The position numbers were made by a program, and so were the translations under genes. This document shows, in pieces, positions 14,888 to 22,391 of a stretch of DNA of 22,391 nucleotides. Below the pieces are notes generated by a model that saw only the letters and a program-made list of their open reading frames with translations, was not told the origin of the DNA and made no database searches. The first letter of the stretch is position 1. Every line of letters starts with the position of its first letter. Location of the stretch: assembly GCA_946481205.1 (NCBI GenBank), contig CAMLNB010000026.1:1-22391 (forward strand), in the 5' to 3' direction. The DNA comes from an uncultured Kangiella sp. Lineage in GTDB: Bacteria > Pseudomonadota > Gammaproteobacteria > Enterobacterales > DSM-103792.

Positions 14888-16939
14888 ATGCAATTGCAAC
14901 GCCTGTGGCTGGTAGGACTGGGCGCCGCGTTGATCGGCTTGGCAGGTTGCGAGCAAGGCGAGTCGCCGCAAACGGGCACCGAAGCCAACAGCCAACAAAC
15001 GGTTGCCGCCAAACCACGCGAATTCAAACAATATTCGGCGGCCACCCTGTATGAAACCATCAGCTATGGTGGCAATTCGGTCAATGCCGCAGGCGACTCT
15101 GTGTTGCTGCACTCGGATGAAACCGGTGTTTTCAACCTTTACAAGCTTTCACTCGCCACGGGCGAGAAAACCGCACTGACCCAATCGGTTGATGATGCGG
15201 TGTTTGCCGAGCGCTTCTTTCCGGCGGATGATCGGGTGCTGTTCAGCGGCGACAAAGGCGGTAACGAACTCGATCACCTGTACGTGCGTGAGCTGGATGG
15301 CACGATCAAGGACCTGACGCCGGGCGACAAACTCAAGGCGCAGTTCATCCGTTTCAACAAAGACGGCAGTGCGTTCTATGTGATGACCAATGAGCGCGAC
15401 CCGAAATTCTTTGACGTCTACAAATACGACAGCAAAAGCTACACCCGTGAGCTCATCTACAAAAACGACGCCGGCATGCAGCCGGAAGTGATGAGCAGCG
15501 ATGGTCGCTGGCTGGCGCTGAACCGCAGCAACAATAACGCCGACAGCGATGTCTTTGTCGTCGACTTGACCAGCAAAGACAAGAAGTCGCTACACATCAC
15601 CCCGCATGAGGGCAATGCCCAGCACAGTGCGGCGACGTTCACACCGGACAATTTCGGTCTGATCTATACCACCGATGCCGGCGGCGAGTTCGCGCAAGCC
15701 ATTCGTTACAACATGGCGGGCGGCAAGCGCGATACCCTGATCAATGCCGAGTGGGATGTGCTGTTTGTTTACTTCTCCGAGGACGGCCGCTACATGGTCA
15801 GCGGCATCAACAACGATGCCTCGACCGAAGTGCGCATTCTCGATGTTGCCAGCAACAAATCGCTGGCGCTGCCGGAAATGCCGCAGGGCGATCTGCGCGG
15901 GATCAATTTCAGTAAAGACAGCAAGCGGATGGTGTTCTACATCAATTCCGACACCTCGCCGTCCAATCTCTATGTTTATGAGATGGACAACAAACCGCCG
16001 CGTCAGCTGACTCAGGCCTTGCCAGCCGGTGTCGCCGAGGCGGATCTGGTCAAGAGCGATGTCGTGCGTTACCCGAGTACCGACAACCTGGAAATTCCGG
16101 CATTGCTGTTCAAGCCACAGCAGGCCAGTGTCAGCAACAAAGTGCCGGCCATTATCTTCATTCATGGCGGTCCGGGTGGGCAAACCCGCAAGGGCTATAA
16201 CCCAAGCATTCAACATCTGGTCAATCACGGTTACGCCATCATTGGCGTCAACAATCGCGGTTCCAGCGGCTATGGCAAAACCTTCTTCCACCTTGACGAC
16301 AAGAAGCACGGTGAGAAAGATCTGGAAGATATCGTCGCCGCGAAGAAGTATTTGCAGACGCTGGAATGGGTCGATGGCGACAAGATTGCCGTCATGGGCG
16401 GCAGCTACGGTGGCTACCTGACCATGGCGGCGTTGGCTTATACCAATGAGTTTGCTGTCGGCATCAATATTTTCGGTGTGACCAACTGGGTACGGACGCT
16501 GGAATCGATTCCGCCGTGGTGGGCCAGCTTCCGTGATTCCTTGTATGCGGAAATGGGCGATCCGGCAAAAGACAAGGAACGCTTGCACCGCATTTCGCCG
16601 TTGTTCCATGCCGGTAACATCAAGGCACCGGTGCTGGTGATTCAGGGCGCCAACGACCCGCGCGTGCTGCAGGTCGAAAGCGACGAAATGGTCGCGGCGA
16701 TCCGCGCCAACAATGTTCCGGTCGAGTATGTGTTGTTTCCGGACGAAGGCCATGGCTTTGTCAAGAAAACCAACCGTATTCGCGCGTCAGATGCTTACCT
16801 GAAATTCCTGGATGCATACTTGAAAGGAAATGGCGCGGCGCAGCCGCTGCCGGAAGCCGCAGCGCCAGAATCCGCTGTGCCGGAAACTGCGACACCGGAA
16901 GCGGCTCCAGCTGCAGACGCTGTGAAACCTGCGGCGTAA
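14888..16939 (+). CDS. S9-family (prolyl oligopeptidase-type) peptidase, outer-membrane lipoprotein
   Basis: A 683-residue serine peptidase. Residues 1-20 are a lipoprotein signal (LIGLAGC, lipid on Cys21); Glu at +2 rather than Asp predicts sorting to the outer membrane. Residues about 45-400 form a beta-propeller with repeats such as FNKDGSAFYVMTNE, SSDGRWLALN and SKDSKRMVFYINSD. The C-terminal alpha/beta hydrolase has the triad Ser506 (GGSYGGY), Asp590 (GANDPRVL) and His622 (DEGHGF), with HGGPGGQ as the oxyanion loop. It likely cleaves short peptides at the cell surface or periplasm. The last 37 residues form a Pro-Glu-Ala-rich tail not usual in the family. The ATG at 14888 fits the signal and the GGAGGGGAG site. 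It ends at a strong symmetric terminator. Confidence 0.93.
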   Translation: MQLQRLWLVGLGAALIGLAGCEQGESPQTGTEANSQQTVAAKPREFKQYSAATLYETISYGGNSVNAAGDSVLLHSDETGVFNLYKLSLATGEKTALTQSVDDAVFAERFFPADDRVLFSGDKGGNELDHLYVRELDGTIKDLTPGDKLKAQFIRFNKDGSAFYVMTNERDPKFFDVYKYDSKSYTRELIYKNDAGMQPEVMSSDGRWLALNRSNNNADSDVFVVDLTSKDKKSLHITPHEGNAQHSAATFTPDNFGLIYTTDAGGEFAQAIRYNMAGGKRDTLINAEWDVLFVYFSEDGRYMVSGINNDASTEVRILDVASNKSLALPEMPQGDLRGINFSKDSKRMVFYINSDTSPSNLYVYEMDNKPPRQLTQALPAGVAEADLVKSDVVRYPSTDNLEIPALLFKPQQASVSNKVPAIIFIHGGPGGQTRKGYNPSIQHLVNHGYAIIGVNNRGSSGYGKTFFHLDDKKHGEKDLEDIVAAKKYLQTLEWVDGDKIAVMGGSYGGYLTMAALAYTNEFAVGINIFGVTNWVRTLESIPPWWASFRDSLYAEMGDPAKDKERLHRISPLFHAGNIKAPVLVIQGANDPRVLQVESDEMVAAIRANNVPVEYVLFPDEGHGFVKKTNRIRASDAYLKFLDAYLKGNGAAQPLPEAAAPESAVPETATPEAAPAADAVKPAA

Positions 16940-16953
16940 GCTGCACACGGTTG

Positions 16954-16986
16954 AAACAAAAAGGCGCCATCGGCGCCTTTTTGTTT
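16954..16986. terminator. Bidirectional intrinsic terminator
   Basis: AAACAAAAAGGCGCC and GGCGCCTTTTTGTTT are perfect 15-base complements around ATC. The stem is GC-rich in the middle and flanked by A and T runs, so it ends the S9 gene on the plus strand and the M15 gene (stop at 16996) on the minus strand. Confidence 0.95.
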
Positions 16987-16995
16987 GCTGTGTGC

Positions 16996-17628
16996 TCAGT
17001 AGCCGCTGGGCGAAATGTGCATGAAGTCTTTCTGCTTGCCGGCAATCTCGCCACCCCATAGGAAGCCATGTCGTTTGAACGTCTGCACGATCACGGAGTC
17101 GGCGGTCAGGCTGCTCGGTTGCTTCGGGTCCCAACGGCCACCTTTGATCAACCGACAGTGCGGGCCGAACTGGTAACAGTTGTCATACAAGCCGTTTTGC
17201 TCGGTGTTGATATCCAGCGCGATGCCAAATGAGTGGTTGCTGAAACCAGTACGATTGCCGTCGGAATCGATATCGCCACGGGTCATGCCAACCCGGTAGC
17301 CGACGACGTCAAATACCGGCGCTTGCTGCGCTTGCAGTTCGTGCAGCGCTGCACGAAAGCGCGTTGCCAGATGCTTGCACACCTTGAATGGTCGCAAACC
17401 GACCAAACTGAGCTCCACTTGATCTTCTTCGCAAACGGTACAACCGGTTGTGGCATCCCGCTCTGCGGCACTGAGTTCGCTACGCAGCTTTTCCACACGC
17501 TGATGGGAAACGGCCTGGCGCTTGTGTACGTTCCATTTGTAGTTGCTGTACGTACAAGTGTCATTGGCGATAACGACAGTGCTTGCCGCTAGGCAGCCAA
17601 TACTGAGCAGAATGGCAGTAGGTCTCAT
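16996..17628 (-). CDS. Secreted M15-family (D-Ala-D-Ala carboxypeptidase-like) protein
   Basis: A 210-residue protein with a signal peptide (MRPTAILLSIGCLAASTVVIA). The M15 zinc site is seen as His132 and Asp139 in SNHSFGIALDIN and His204 in KDFMHISPSGY, with Glu194 in WGGEI as the likely catalytic base. Enzymes of this fold cut peptidoglycan stem peptides or short D-peptides in the periplasm. Residues 30-60 are rich in charged residues and could form a short coiled coil. The mature part has at least six cysteines (CTYSN, GCTVCEED, KVCKHL, NCYQFGPHC), which suggests disulfides. The ATG at 17628 is chosen for the signal; no Shine-Dalgarno is visible. It is convergent with the S9 gene. Confidence 0.82.
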   Translation of the reverse strand: MRPTAILLSIGCLAASTVVIANDTCTYSNYKWNVHKRQAVSHQRVEKLRSELSAAERDATTGCTVCEEDQVELSLVGLRPFKVCKHLATRFRAALHELQAQQAPVFDVVGYRVGMTRGDIDSDGNRTGFSNHSFGIALDINTEQNGLYDNCYQFGPHCRLIKGGRWDPKQPSSLTADSVIVQTFKRHGFLWGGEIAGKQKDFMHISPSGY

Positions 17629-17927
17629 ATCGGCAAACGCTGAAGTAGAGGTTGCATCGCAAGCTTGGCAGGTCGTTGCGGGCGATACAAGCTTCGTGGA
17701 GCTGCGACGCGTATCGGTGTAGGCCGTTTCAGTACGGAACGCTTGCATGCGGATACAGATCGGACGACTGTCATGAGTATAACGGCTGTCGCTTTCCAAG
17801 CCTGTGCGGCTTTGTTATGGTGCCTTGCCATGGTGTCGAACCCCATGGTCGCCCCAGTGCGTGGCATAGTCGTCCGCTGCCAGACCATTCCTTTCAAGCC
17901 GTAATTTGATGCTGCAGAGATCGCTTG
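17629..17927. promoter_or_regulatory. Intergenic region with a candidate promoter for the HisC-like gene
   Basis: This 299-base gap separates divergent genes. On the plus strand TTTCCA (17793-17798) and TATGGT (17816-17821) are 17 bases apart, with an extended -10 TGn (TGTTATGGT). The same nine bases occur ahead of the S9 gene at 14850-14858. The transcript would start near 17828 and carry about 100 bases of leader. I see no gene, RNA gene or terminator in the gap, and no clear promoter for the M15 gene. Confidence 0.45.
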
Positions 17928-19019
17928 ATGACTCGATACCGTCGTCCATCGCCGCATGCTGACATCGTCAATCCGTTTCCGGGCATTGTTGCACTGGAAC
18001 GTGCGCTGGGGCATGGCATTCGTCATCGCATTGGCTCCAATGAAGGCTTGCCTTATGCGCAGCCAGACTTACAACAGCACTTTGGTGCGGCGTTCGCTGA
18101 ACTGGCGCGGCTCTATCCCGACCCGTCGGCGCTGGCGCTGCGGGAATGCGTTGCGGCGCAGCAACAGCTTGCCGTGGATCAGATTGTCTTTGATGCCGGT
18201 GCCGACAGTTTGATCCTGCTTTGTTTGCGCACGGTCTGTGAACCGGGCGACGTGGTGATCACCAGTGCCGGCACGTATCCGACGTTCAAGTATTTCGCCG
18301 AGGGTTTGGCGGCCCGCGTGCATGAAGTGCCATATCGCGAACTACGACCCGATCTGGCGCGGTTGGCAGACATGGCACAACAACAGCGTGCCAAGCTGGT
18401 GTATCTCGCCAACCCGGATAACCCCACGGGCCATTTTTACGATAGCGCCAGTATCGATGCGTTTCGGCAAGCCCTGCCGGAAGATACCTTGCTGGTACTC
18501 GACGAGGCCTATATCGATTTTGCGCCAGCTGCGCCCACAAAGTGCGTTGTCATGGCCAATACCGTACGCTTGCGAACCTTGTCGAAGGCCTATGCTGCAG
18601 CGGGTCTGCGATTGGGCTATGCCCTGGCCGACGCCGATTGGGTGCAGCATGCCAACCAGCTGCGTATTCATTACGCGGTATCAAATATCGCTCATGCCGC
18701 GGGTTTGCTGCTGCTGCAAGATGTCACCTATAAGCAGCATTTGATTACCCAGACCCTGGCGCTACGCGAGCAGTTGAGCACAGCGCTGACCGCGGCAGCG
18801 ATACGGCTTGATTTTCTCCAGATCTTACCGTCAGCGACCAATTTTATTGCCGTGCGCTATTCCGATCCGACAACAACCGCCGTGATCCAGAAGCAGTTAT
18901 GGCAACGAGAGGCGGCCGTCCATCGGCCACCACACCCGGCGTTACAGCATTTGCTGCGAATCACTGCCAACCCCGCAGCACTGATGCCGGAATTGATTGC
19001 CGTGCTGGCCGGTCACTGA
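17928..19019 (+). CDS. HisC-like PLP-dependent aminotransferase
   Basis: A 363-residue fold-type I aminotransferase related to histidinol-phosphate aminotransferase. The PLP lysine is Lys220 in LRTLSKAYAAAGLRLGY; other motifs are VYLANPDNPTGHF and LLVLDEAYIDFAP, and RITAN near the C-terminus holds the carboxylate-binding arginine. The N-terminal motif is GSNEGLPY instead of the usual SNENPLGPSP, so the substrate may differ from histidinol phosphate. No his genes are adjacent, and a canonical hisC would be expected elsewhere in a his operon. I use the ATG at 17928 with GAGA nine bases upstream; TTG at 17925 is also possible. It is the first of a plus-strand run of five genes with gaps of 26-62 bases. 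Confidence 0.85.
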   Translation: MTRYRRPSPHADIVNPFPGIVALERALGHGIRHRIGSNEGLPYAQPDLQQHFGAAFAELARLYPDPSALALRECVAAQQQLAVDQIVFDAGADSLILLCLRTVCEPGDVVITSAGTYPTFKYFAEGLAARVHEVPYRELRPDLARLADMAQQQRAKLVYLANPDNPTGHFYDSASIDAFRQALPEDTLLVLDEAYIDFAPAAPTKCVVMANTVRLRTLSKAYAAAGLRLGYALADADWVQHANQLRIHYAVSNIAHAAGLLLLQDVTYKQHLITQTLALREQLSTALTAAAIRLDFLQILPSATNFIAVRYSDPTTTAVIQKQLWQREAAVHRPPHPALQHLLRITANPAALMPELIAVLAGH

Positions 19020-19078
19020 AATCAGCCGTCGACACGATCGGTGGCATGTAAATGCCGTTTCACTAGCGTGGAGCTTTC

Positions 19079-19771
19079 ATGTACGCGTTGTATATCGCCA
19101 ATAAGAACTACTCATCGTGGTCACTGCGGCCTTGGCTGTTGATGCAGCGTCTCGGCATTGCGTTTCAGGAACGCATGGTGCCGTTTGCCCAAGGCTCGAA
19201 CTGGGCACAATTTCGGCGTTTTTCACCGACTGGCCGAGTGCCATGTCTGCGCGATGGCGAAGCGTTTATTTGGGATTCATTGGCGATCACCGAGTACCTT
19301 GCCGAACGTCATAGTGGCGTCTGGCCGATTGCGTCTGCCCCCCGTGCCTGGGCTCGCTGCGCCACAGCGGAGATGCATTCCGGTTTTCAGCAGCTGCGTG
19401 AGCGCTGTCCAATGAATTGCGGTGTCCGGGTCAGCCTGAATGAGCTGGAGCCTGCGCTCAAAAATGACATTGCCCGCATAGATGAATTGTGGCTCGATGG
19501 CCTGAACCGGTTTGGTGGGCCATACCTGGCTGGTGAAGTGTTTACTGCAGTTGACGCGTTCTTTGCCCCGGTTGCCTACCGTGTCCAGAGTTATGGCTTG
19601 GTCTTGAGTCCTGATGCCATGGCATATGCCCAGCGCCTGCTCGATTTGGCGGAGATGCGGCTGTGGTACGGCGCTGCGATCGTTGAACCGTGGCGGGAGC
19701 CTGGACACGAAGAGGAAATGCGCCGCAACGGCACGGTATTGCAGGACTTTCGCCTCGGCGGTTTCACCTGA
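19079..19771 (+). CDS. Glutathione S-transferase family protein
   Basis: A 230-residue cytoplasmic protein with an N-terminal thioredoxin-like domain and a C-terminal helical domain. The N-terminus YIANKNYSSWSLRPWLLM carries the SSWSLR signature of a bacterial GST subgroup in which a serine activates glutathione. FSPTGRVPCL (the cis-proline loop) and the WDSLAITEYLAERH glutathione-binding segment are intact. The C-terminal half has FGGPYLAGEVFTAVDAFFAP, the family N-capping/D box. Substrates cannot be read from sequence. TGGAGC precedes the ATG. It lies 59 bases after the HisC-like gene and 26 bases before the MoaD/ThiS-like gene. Confidence 0.92.
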   Translation: MYALYIANKNYSSWSLRPWLLMQRLGIAFQERMVPFAQGSNWAQFRRFSPTGRVPCLRDGEAFIWDSLAITEYLAERHSGVWPIASAPRAWARCATAEMHSGFQQLRERCPMNCGVRVSLNELEPALKNDIARIDELWLDGLNRFGGPYLAGEVFTAVDAFFAPVAYRVQSYGLVLSPDAMAYAQRLLDLAEMRLWYGAAIVEPWREPGHEEEMRRNGTVLQDFRLGGFT

Positions 19772-19797
19772 GAACCTGATAGGGCAGCATTAACGAG

Positions 19798-20067
19798 ATG
19801 GCTCGCATCGCCTTCACCGCAAACCTGCAACGGCATTTGACTGTGACGGAGAGCACGGTTGATGCTGACTCTGTTCGCGCTGCACTGGAACAGATCTTTG
19901 TTCAGCAACCGCGATTGCGTGGCTATTTGCTCGATGATCAAGGTCGGCTGCGTCAGCATGTAGCGATTTTTGTCGACGGTTCGCAGGTTCGTGATCGCCA
20001 GCGACTGAGCGATGCAGTGTCGAGTGACTCAGAGATCTATGTGGTGCAGGCCTTGTCCGGCGGGTAA
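19798..20067 (+). CDS. MoaD/ThiS-like ubiquitin-fold protein
   Basis: An 89-residue protein of the beta-grasp (ubiquitin-like) fold. It opens with a MoaD-like strand (IAFTANLQRHL), has a helix (VRAALEQIFVQQPRLRGYLL), a strand with VAIFVDG, and ends IYVVQALSGG. The terminal Gly-Gly is intact, as needed for C-terminal adenylation or thiocarboxylation in MoaD, ThiS and Urm1-like proteins. No E1-like MoeB/ThiF, MoaE or ThiG gene is in the window. It is followed 62 bases later by a BNR-repeat propeller gene on the same strand. I recall this gene pair from other genomes but cannot verify that here. Ribosome binding is weak. The job, sulfur carrier or protein modifier, is unknown. Confidence 0.85.
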   Translation: MARIAFTANLQRHLTVTESTVDADSVRAALEQIFVQQPRLRGYLLDDQGRLRQHVAIFVDGSQVRDRQRLSDAVSSDSEIYVVQALSGG

Positions 20068-20129
20068 AGATGTCGGTGCACAGCAAGAGGGTGTCGTCGT
20101 TTTCAGTCAATACACGCAAGGAGCAGAGC

Positions 20130-21254
20130 ATGTCAGCAGCAATTCTGGTGGCAACCCGCAAGGGGCTGATTCGGCTGCACAAGCAAGCCGGAATCTGGCA
20201 GGTGGAGCGAACCGCCTTTCTCGCTGAGCCGGTCACGATGTGCTTGTCCGACCGTCGTGATGGCTGCCTTTACGCGGCATTGAGACTGGGGCATTTTGGT
20301 CCAAAACTGCATCGCTCGCGCGATGGCGGTCTGACTTGGCAGGAAATTGGTGCACCCGCATTTGCCGTGGCTGATGCAGACCGTTCCACTGATAGCTCTG
20401 GTACAGACAGCGCCACATCAGATAGCAAGCAAGCGCCGTCTGTCGACATGATCTGGTCGCTCGAGACCGGCGGATCGGATCAGCCGGGTGTGCTGTGGGC
20501 GGGCACCATACCCGGTGCGTTGTTTCGCTCGAGTGATTATGGCGACTCTTGGCAATTGGTGCAGAGCCTCTGGGATTTGCCAGCCCGTAGCGAGTGGTTT
20601 GGTGGGGGGTATGATCAGCCTGGTATCCATTCGATCACGGTAGACCCGCGCGATAGCCAGCAGTTGCTGATCGGCATTTCTTGCGGCGGAGTCTGGTTCA
20701 GCGGTGATGGTGGCAAGAGTTGGTCGCATCGGACGCACGGCATGCGCGCCGCCTATATGCCGCCCGAGAAAGCGTTCGAACCGAACATTCAGGACCCTCA
20801 CCGCTTGGTCGCATGTCCTTCACAACCCGACGCGTTATGGCTGCAGCATCACAATGGCATGTTCCGATCAACGGATCGCGGTTTGAACTGGCAAGAGTTG
20901 GAGAACGTCGCACCCTCCAGCTTTGGTTTTGCCGTTGCCGTGCATCCCAAGGATGCCAACACGGCGTGGTTTGTCCCGGCAGTCAAAGACGAATGTCGAG
21001 TACCGGTCGATCAGAAAATGGTCGTGACACGCACTCGCGATGGCGGTCGCAGTTTTGAAAGTCTGCGCACAGGATTGCCGCAACAGGACTGTTTTGATCT
21101 GGTGTATCGCCATGGTCTGGATGTTGATGCCAGTGGCAATCTGCTGGTAATGGGATCAACCACCGGCAATCTGTGGTTATCCGAAGATCAGGGAGATAGC
21201 TGGCAATTGCTGGCTGGCCATTTTCCGCCTATTTATGCTGTTCGTTTTACCTGA
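20130..21254 (+). CDS. Cytoplasmic BNR/Asp-box repeat beta-propeller protein
   Basis: A 374-residue protein with six Asp-box (SxDxGxTW) repeats at about residues 63, 134, 191, 247, 302 and 351: SRDGGLTW, SSDYGDSW, SGDGGKSW, STDRGLNW, TRDGGRSF and SEDQGDSW. Spacing is 71 then 49-57 residues, so blades 1 and 2 are separated by an insert (about 80-105) rich in Ser, Thr and Asp. It resembles sialidase-like and YVTN/BNR proteins labelled glycosyl hydrolases, but it has no signal peptide, unlike secreted sialidases. The start at 20130 is set by AAGGAG; the frame is open to 20070. Its neighbour is the MoaD/ThiS-like gene, which suggests a joint role, but the reaction is unknown. Confidence 0.9.
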   Translation: MSAAILVATRKGLIRLHKQAGIWQVERTAFLAEPVTMCLSDRRDGCLYAALRLGHFGPKLHRSRDGGLTWQEIGAPAFAVADADRSTDSSGTDSATSDSKQAPSVDMIWSLETGGSDQPGVLWAGTIPGALFRSSDYGDSWQLVQSLWDLPARSEWFGGGYDQPGIHSITVDPRDSQQLLIGISCGGVWFSGDGGKSWSHRTHGMRAAYMPPEKAFEPNIQDPHRLVACPSQPDALWLQHHNGMFRSTDRGLNWQELENVAPSSFGFAVAVHPKDANTAWFVPAVKDECRVPVDQKMVVTRTRDGGRSFESLRTGLPQQDCFDLVYRHGLDVDASGNLLVMGSTTGNLWLSEDQGDSWQLLAGHFPPIYAVRFT

Positions 21255-21315
21255 ATGCTGTGTTGTTGATATGTCGAGAGAGTGAATCGTTGAAGTCGTG
21301 CAACAGGAGCTATTG

Positions 21316-22391
21316 ATGAACAACAAGAGAGTAGGCCGTATGCCAAGTTTGCTGGCTACCGCCATGGCGTTGACGCTCGTGCAGGGTGCGACCATCGCAG
21401 CAGAAAATGAACAGACCTTACTGTTGCGACAGCCTGCGGTATCGCGAGATCACCTGGCATTTGTTTACGCCGGTGATATCTGGCTCAGTGATCGCAATGG
21501 CCAGAATCCCGAACGATTGACGGCACATCCGGCTTCGGAGTTTGCGCCGAAGTTCTCGCCTGATGGCAAGTGGTTAGCGTTTTCGGCGAGCTATGACAAC
21601 AACACCGATGTCTATGTGATGCCGGTCAGCGGCGGTGAGGCCAAGCGGCTGACCTGGCACCCGGGCATCGATACCGTCAATGGCTGGAGCAGCGATGGCA
21701 AGCGCGTGCTGTTTGCCTCGGCGCGCGAGGTTGCCAACAATCGTAGCAATCAATTGTTTGAAGTATCGGTCGATGGTGGTTACGAGCAGAAAGTCATGGA
21801 GGCCGTGGCCTTTGAAGGCAGCTGGTCTGCCGATGGCAAGCGGCTGGCGTACCGGCCATATCGACAGGCCTATAGCGGGCCAAGCGGCTGGCGCCAACAC
21901 CGTGGCGGTACAACACCACCGATCTGGATCATCGATCCGGCCAGCAACAGCGTGGAAAAATTGCCGCATGAAAACGCGACCGACAGCAACCCGTTGTGGA
22001 GCGGCAGCAATGTGGTTTTCATTTCCGATCGCAACGATGGTGCCGCCAATCTGTTCCTCTATCAGACCACAGACAAGAGCCTGCGCCAGCTGACCAAAGA
22101 AACCGTCTGGGATATTCGCAATGCCGCGGTGCACGGCACGTCCGTTGTCTATGAAGTCGGTGGCCAGTTGAAGGAGTTGGACACGAGCACCGGCAACGCC
22201 CGCACACTGCCGATTTCTCTGTCGGCGCAAGTGGCACAGGTTCGGCCGCAATGGAAAGACGCCAGCAAGACCATTACCTCGGCACAGCTGTCCAGCACTG
22301 GCAAGCGCGTGGTGGTCAGTGCTCGTGGCGAGGTGTTCACAGTACCCGTCAAAGATGGTTCGACCCGCAACCTGACCGAGACCTCGTGGGT
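21316..22391 (+). CDS. Tricorn-like S41 protease, N-terminal part (cut by window edge)
   Basis: The frame is open from ATG 21316 (CAGGAGC upstream) to the window edge and gives about 358 residues. Residues 1-33 are a signal peptide (KRVGRMPSLLATAMALTLVQ), so this form is periplasmic, unlike archaeal tricorn. The rest is a TolB-like beta-propeller with repeats such as FSPDGKWLAFSA, SSDGKRVLFAS, SADGKRLAYRPY and the tricorn-type segment SGPSGWRQHRGGTTPPIWII. In full-length homologues this propeller is followed by a second propeller, a PDZ domain and the S41 protease; those lie beyond the window. The identity rests on the propeller and the RGGTTPPIW motif. Likely role: degrading peptides in the envelope. 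Confidence 0.85.
   Translation, partial: MNNKRVGRMPSLLATAMALTLVQGATIAAENEQTLLLRQPAVSRDHLAFVYAGDIWLSDRNGQNPERLTAHPASEFAPKFSPDGKWLAFSASYDNNTDVYVMPVSGGEAKRLTWHPGIDTVNGWSSDGKRVLFASAREVANNRSNQLFEVSVDGGYEQKVMEAVAFEGSWSADGKRLAYRPYRQAYSGPSGWRQHRGGTTPPIWIIDPASNSVEKLPHENATDSNPLWSGSNVVFISDRNDGAANLFLYQTTDKSLRQLTKETVWDIRNAAVHGTSVVYEVGGQLKELDTSTGNARTLPISLSAQVAQVRPQWKDASKTITSAQLSSTGKRVVVSARGEVFTVPVKDGSTRNLTETSW

Noticed and set aside
13675..15054. 459-residue plus-strand frame opposite the Dcp-type gene
   Set aside because: It runs antisense through the conserved M3 peptidase and across the divergent promoter region, and shows no domain.
15590..16753. 387-residue minus-strand frame opposite the S9 gene
   Set aside because: Antisense shadow of a gene with an intact catalytic triad; no family similarity seen.

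Overview
The window looks like chromosomal DNA of a GC-rich Gammaproteobacterium. This rests on gene content: an AlaE-type alanine exporter, YaeQ, an Fpr whose C-terminus ends VIERAFVEK as in Pseudomonas-type Fpr, a Dcp-type periplasmic M3 peptidase, and a lipoprotein with an outer-membrane sorting signal. I cannot name the species. There is no tRNA or rRNA gene, CRISPR array, insertion sequence or phage gene that I can see. Gene density is high and almost all gaps are under 300 bases.

Layout. 1-3622 (minus): the N-terminal part of a porin-like outer-membrane protein, then a Lon-family protease with an N-terminus unlike canonical enterobacterial Lon, then a small DUF3619-like membrane protein. 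3673-4242 (minus): an ECF sigma factor paired with that membrane protein. 4476-5762 (plus): a TetA-like MFS transporter. 5836-8152 (minus): an AraC-family regulator followed by a tightly coupled csaA-azlC-azlD group. 8397-11036 (plus): a zinc-ribbon protein, fpr with a clear terminator, yaeQ and a YigZ/IMPACT protein. 11092-12300 (minus): an alanine-exporter-like gene and an Asp/Glu racemase-family gene 12 bases apart, with a hairpin and T-run in the leader. 12484-14622 (minus) and 14888-16939 (plus): a periplasmic Dcp-type M3 peptidase divergent from an S9 prolyl-oligopeptidase-type lipoprotein. 16996-17628 (minus): a secreted M15 carboxypeptidase-like protein. 17928 to the window end (plus): HisC-like aminotransferase, GST, MoaD/ThiS-like protein, six-Asp-box BNR propeller, and the start of a tricorn-like S41 protease.

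How the genes work together. Peptide and protein breakdown recurs: Lon in the cytoplasm, and Dcp, the S9 lipoprotein, the M15 enzyme and the tricorn homologue in the envelope. Amino-acid handling is the second theme: AzlCD export under a likely AraC regulator, and AlaE with a racemase. The least explained unit is the MoaD/ThiS-like protein with an intact C-terminal Gly-Gly next to a cytoplasmic BNR propeller, with no E1-like, MoaE or ThiG partner in the window. That pair is the best candidate here for an undescribed system.
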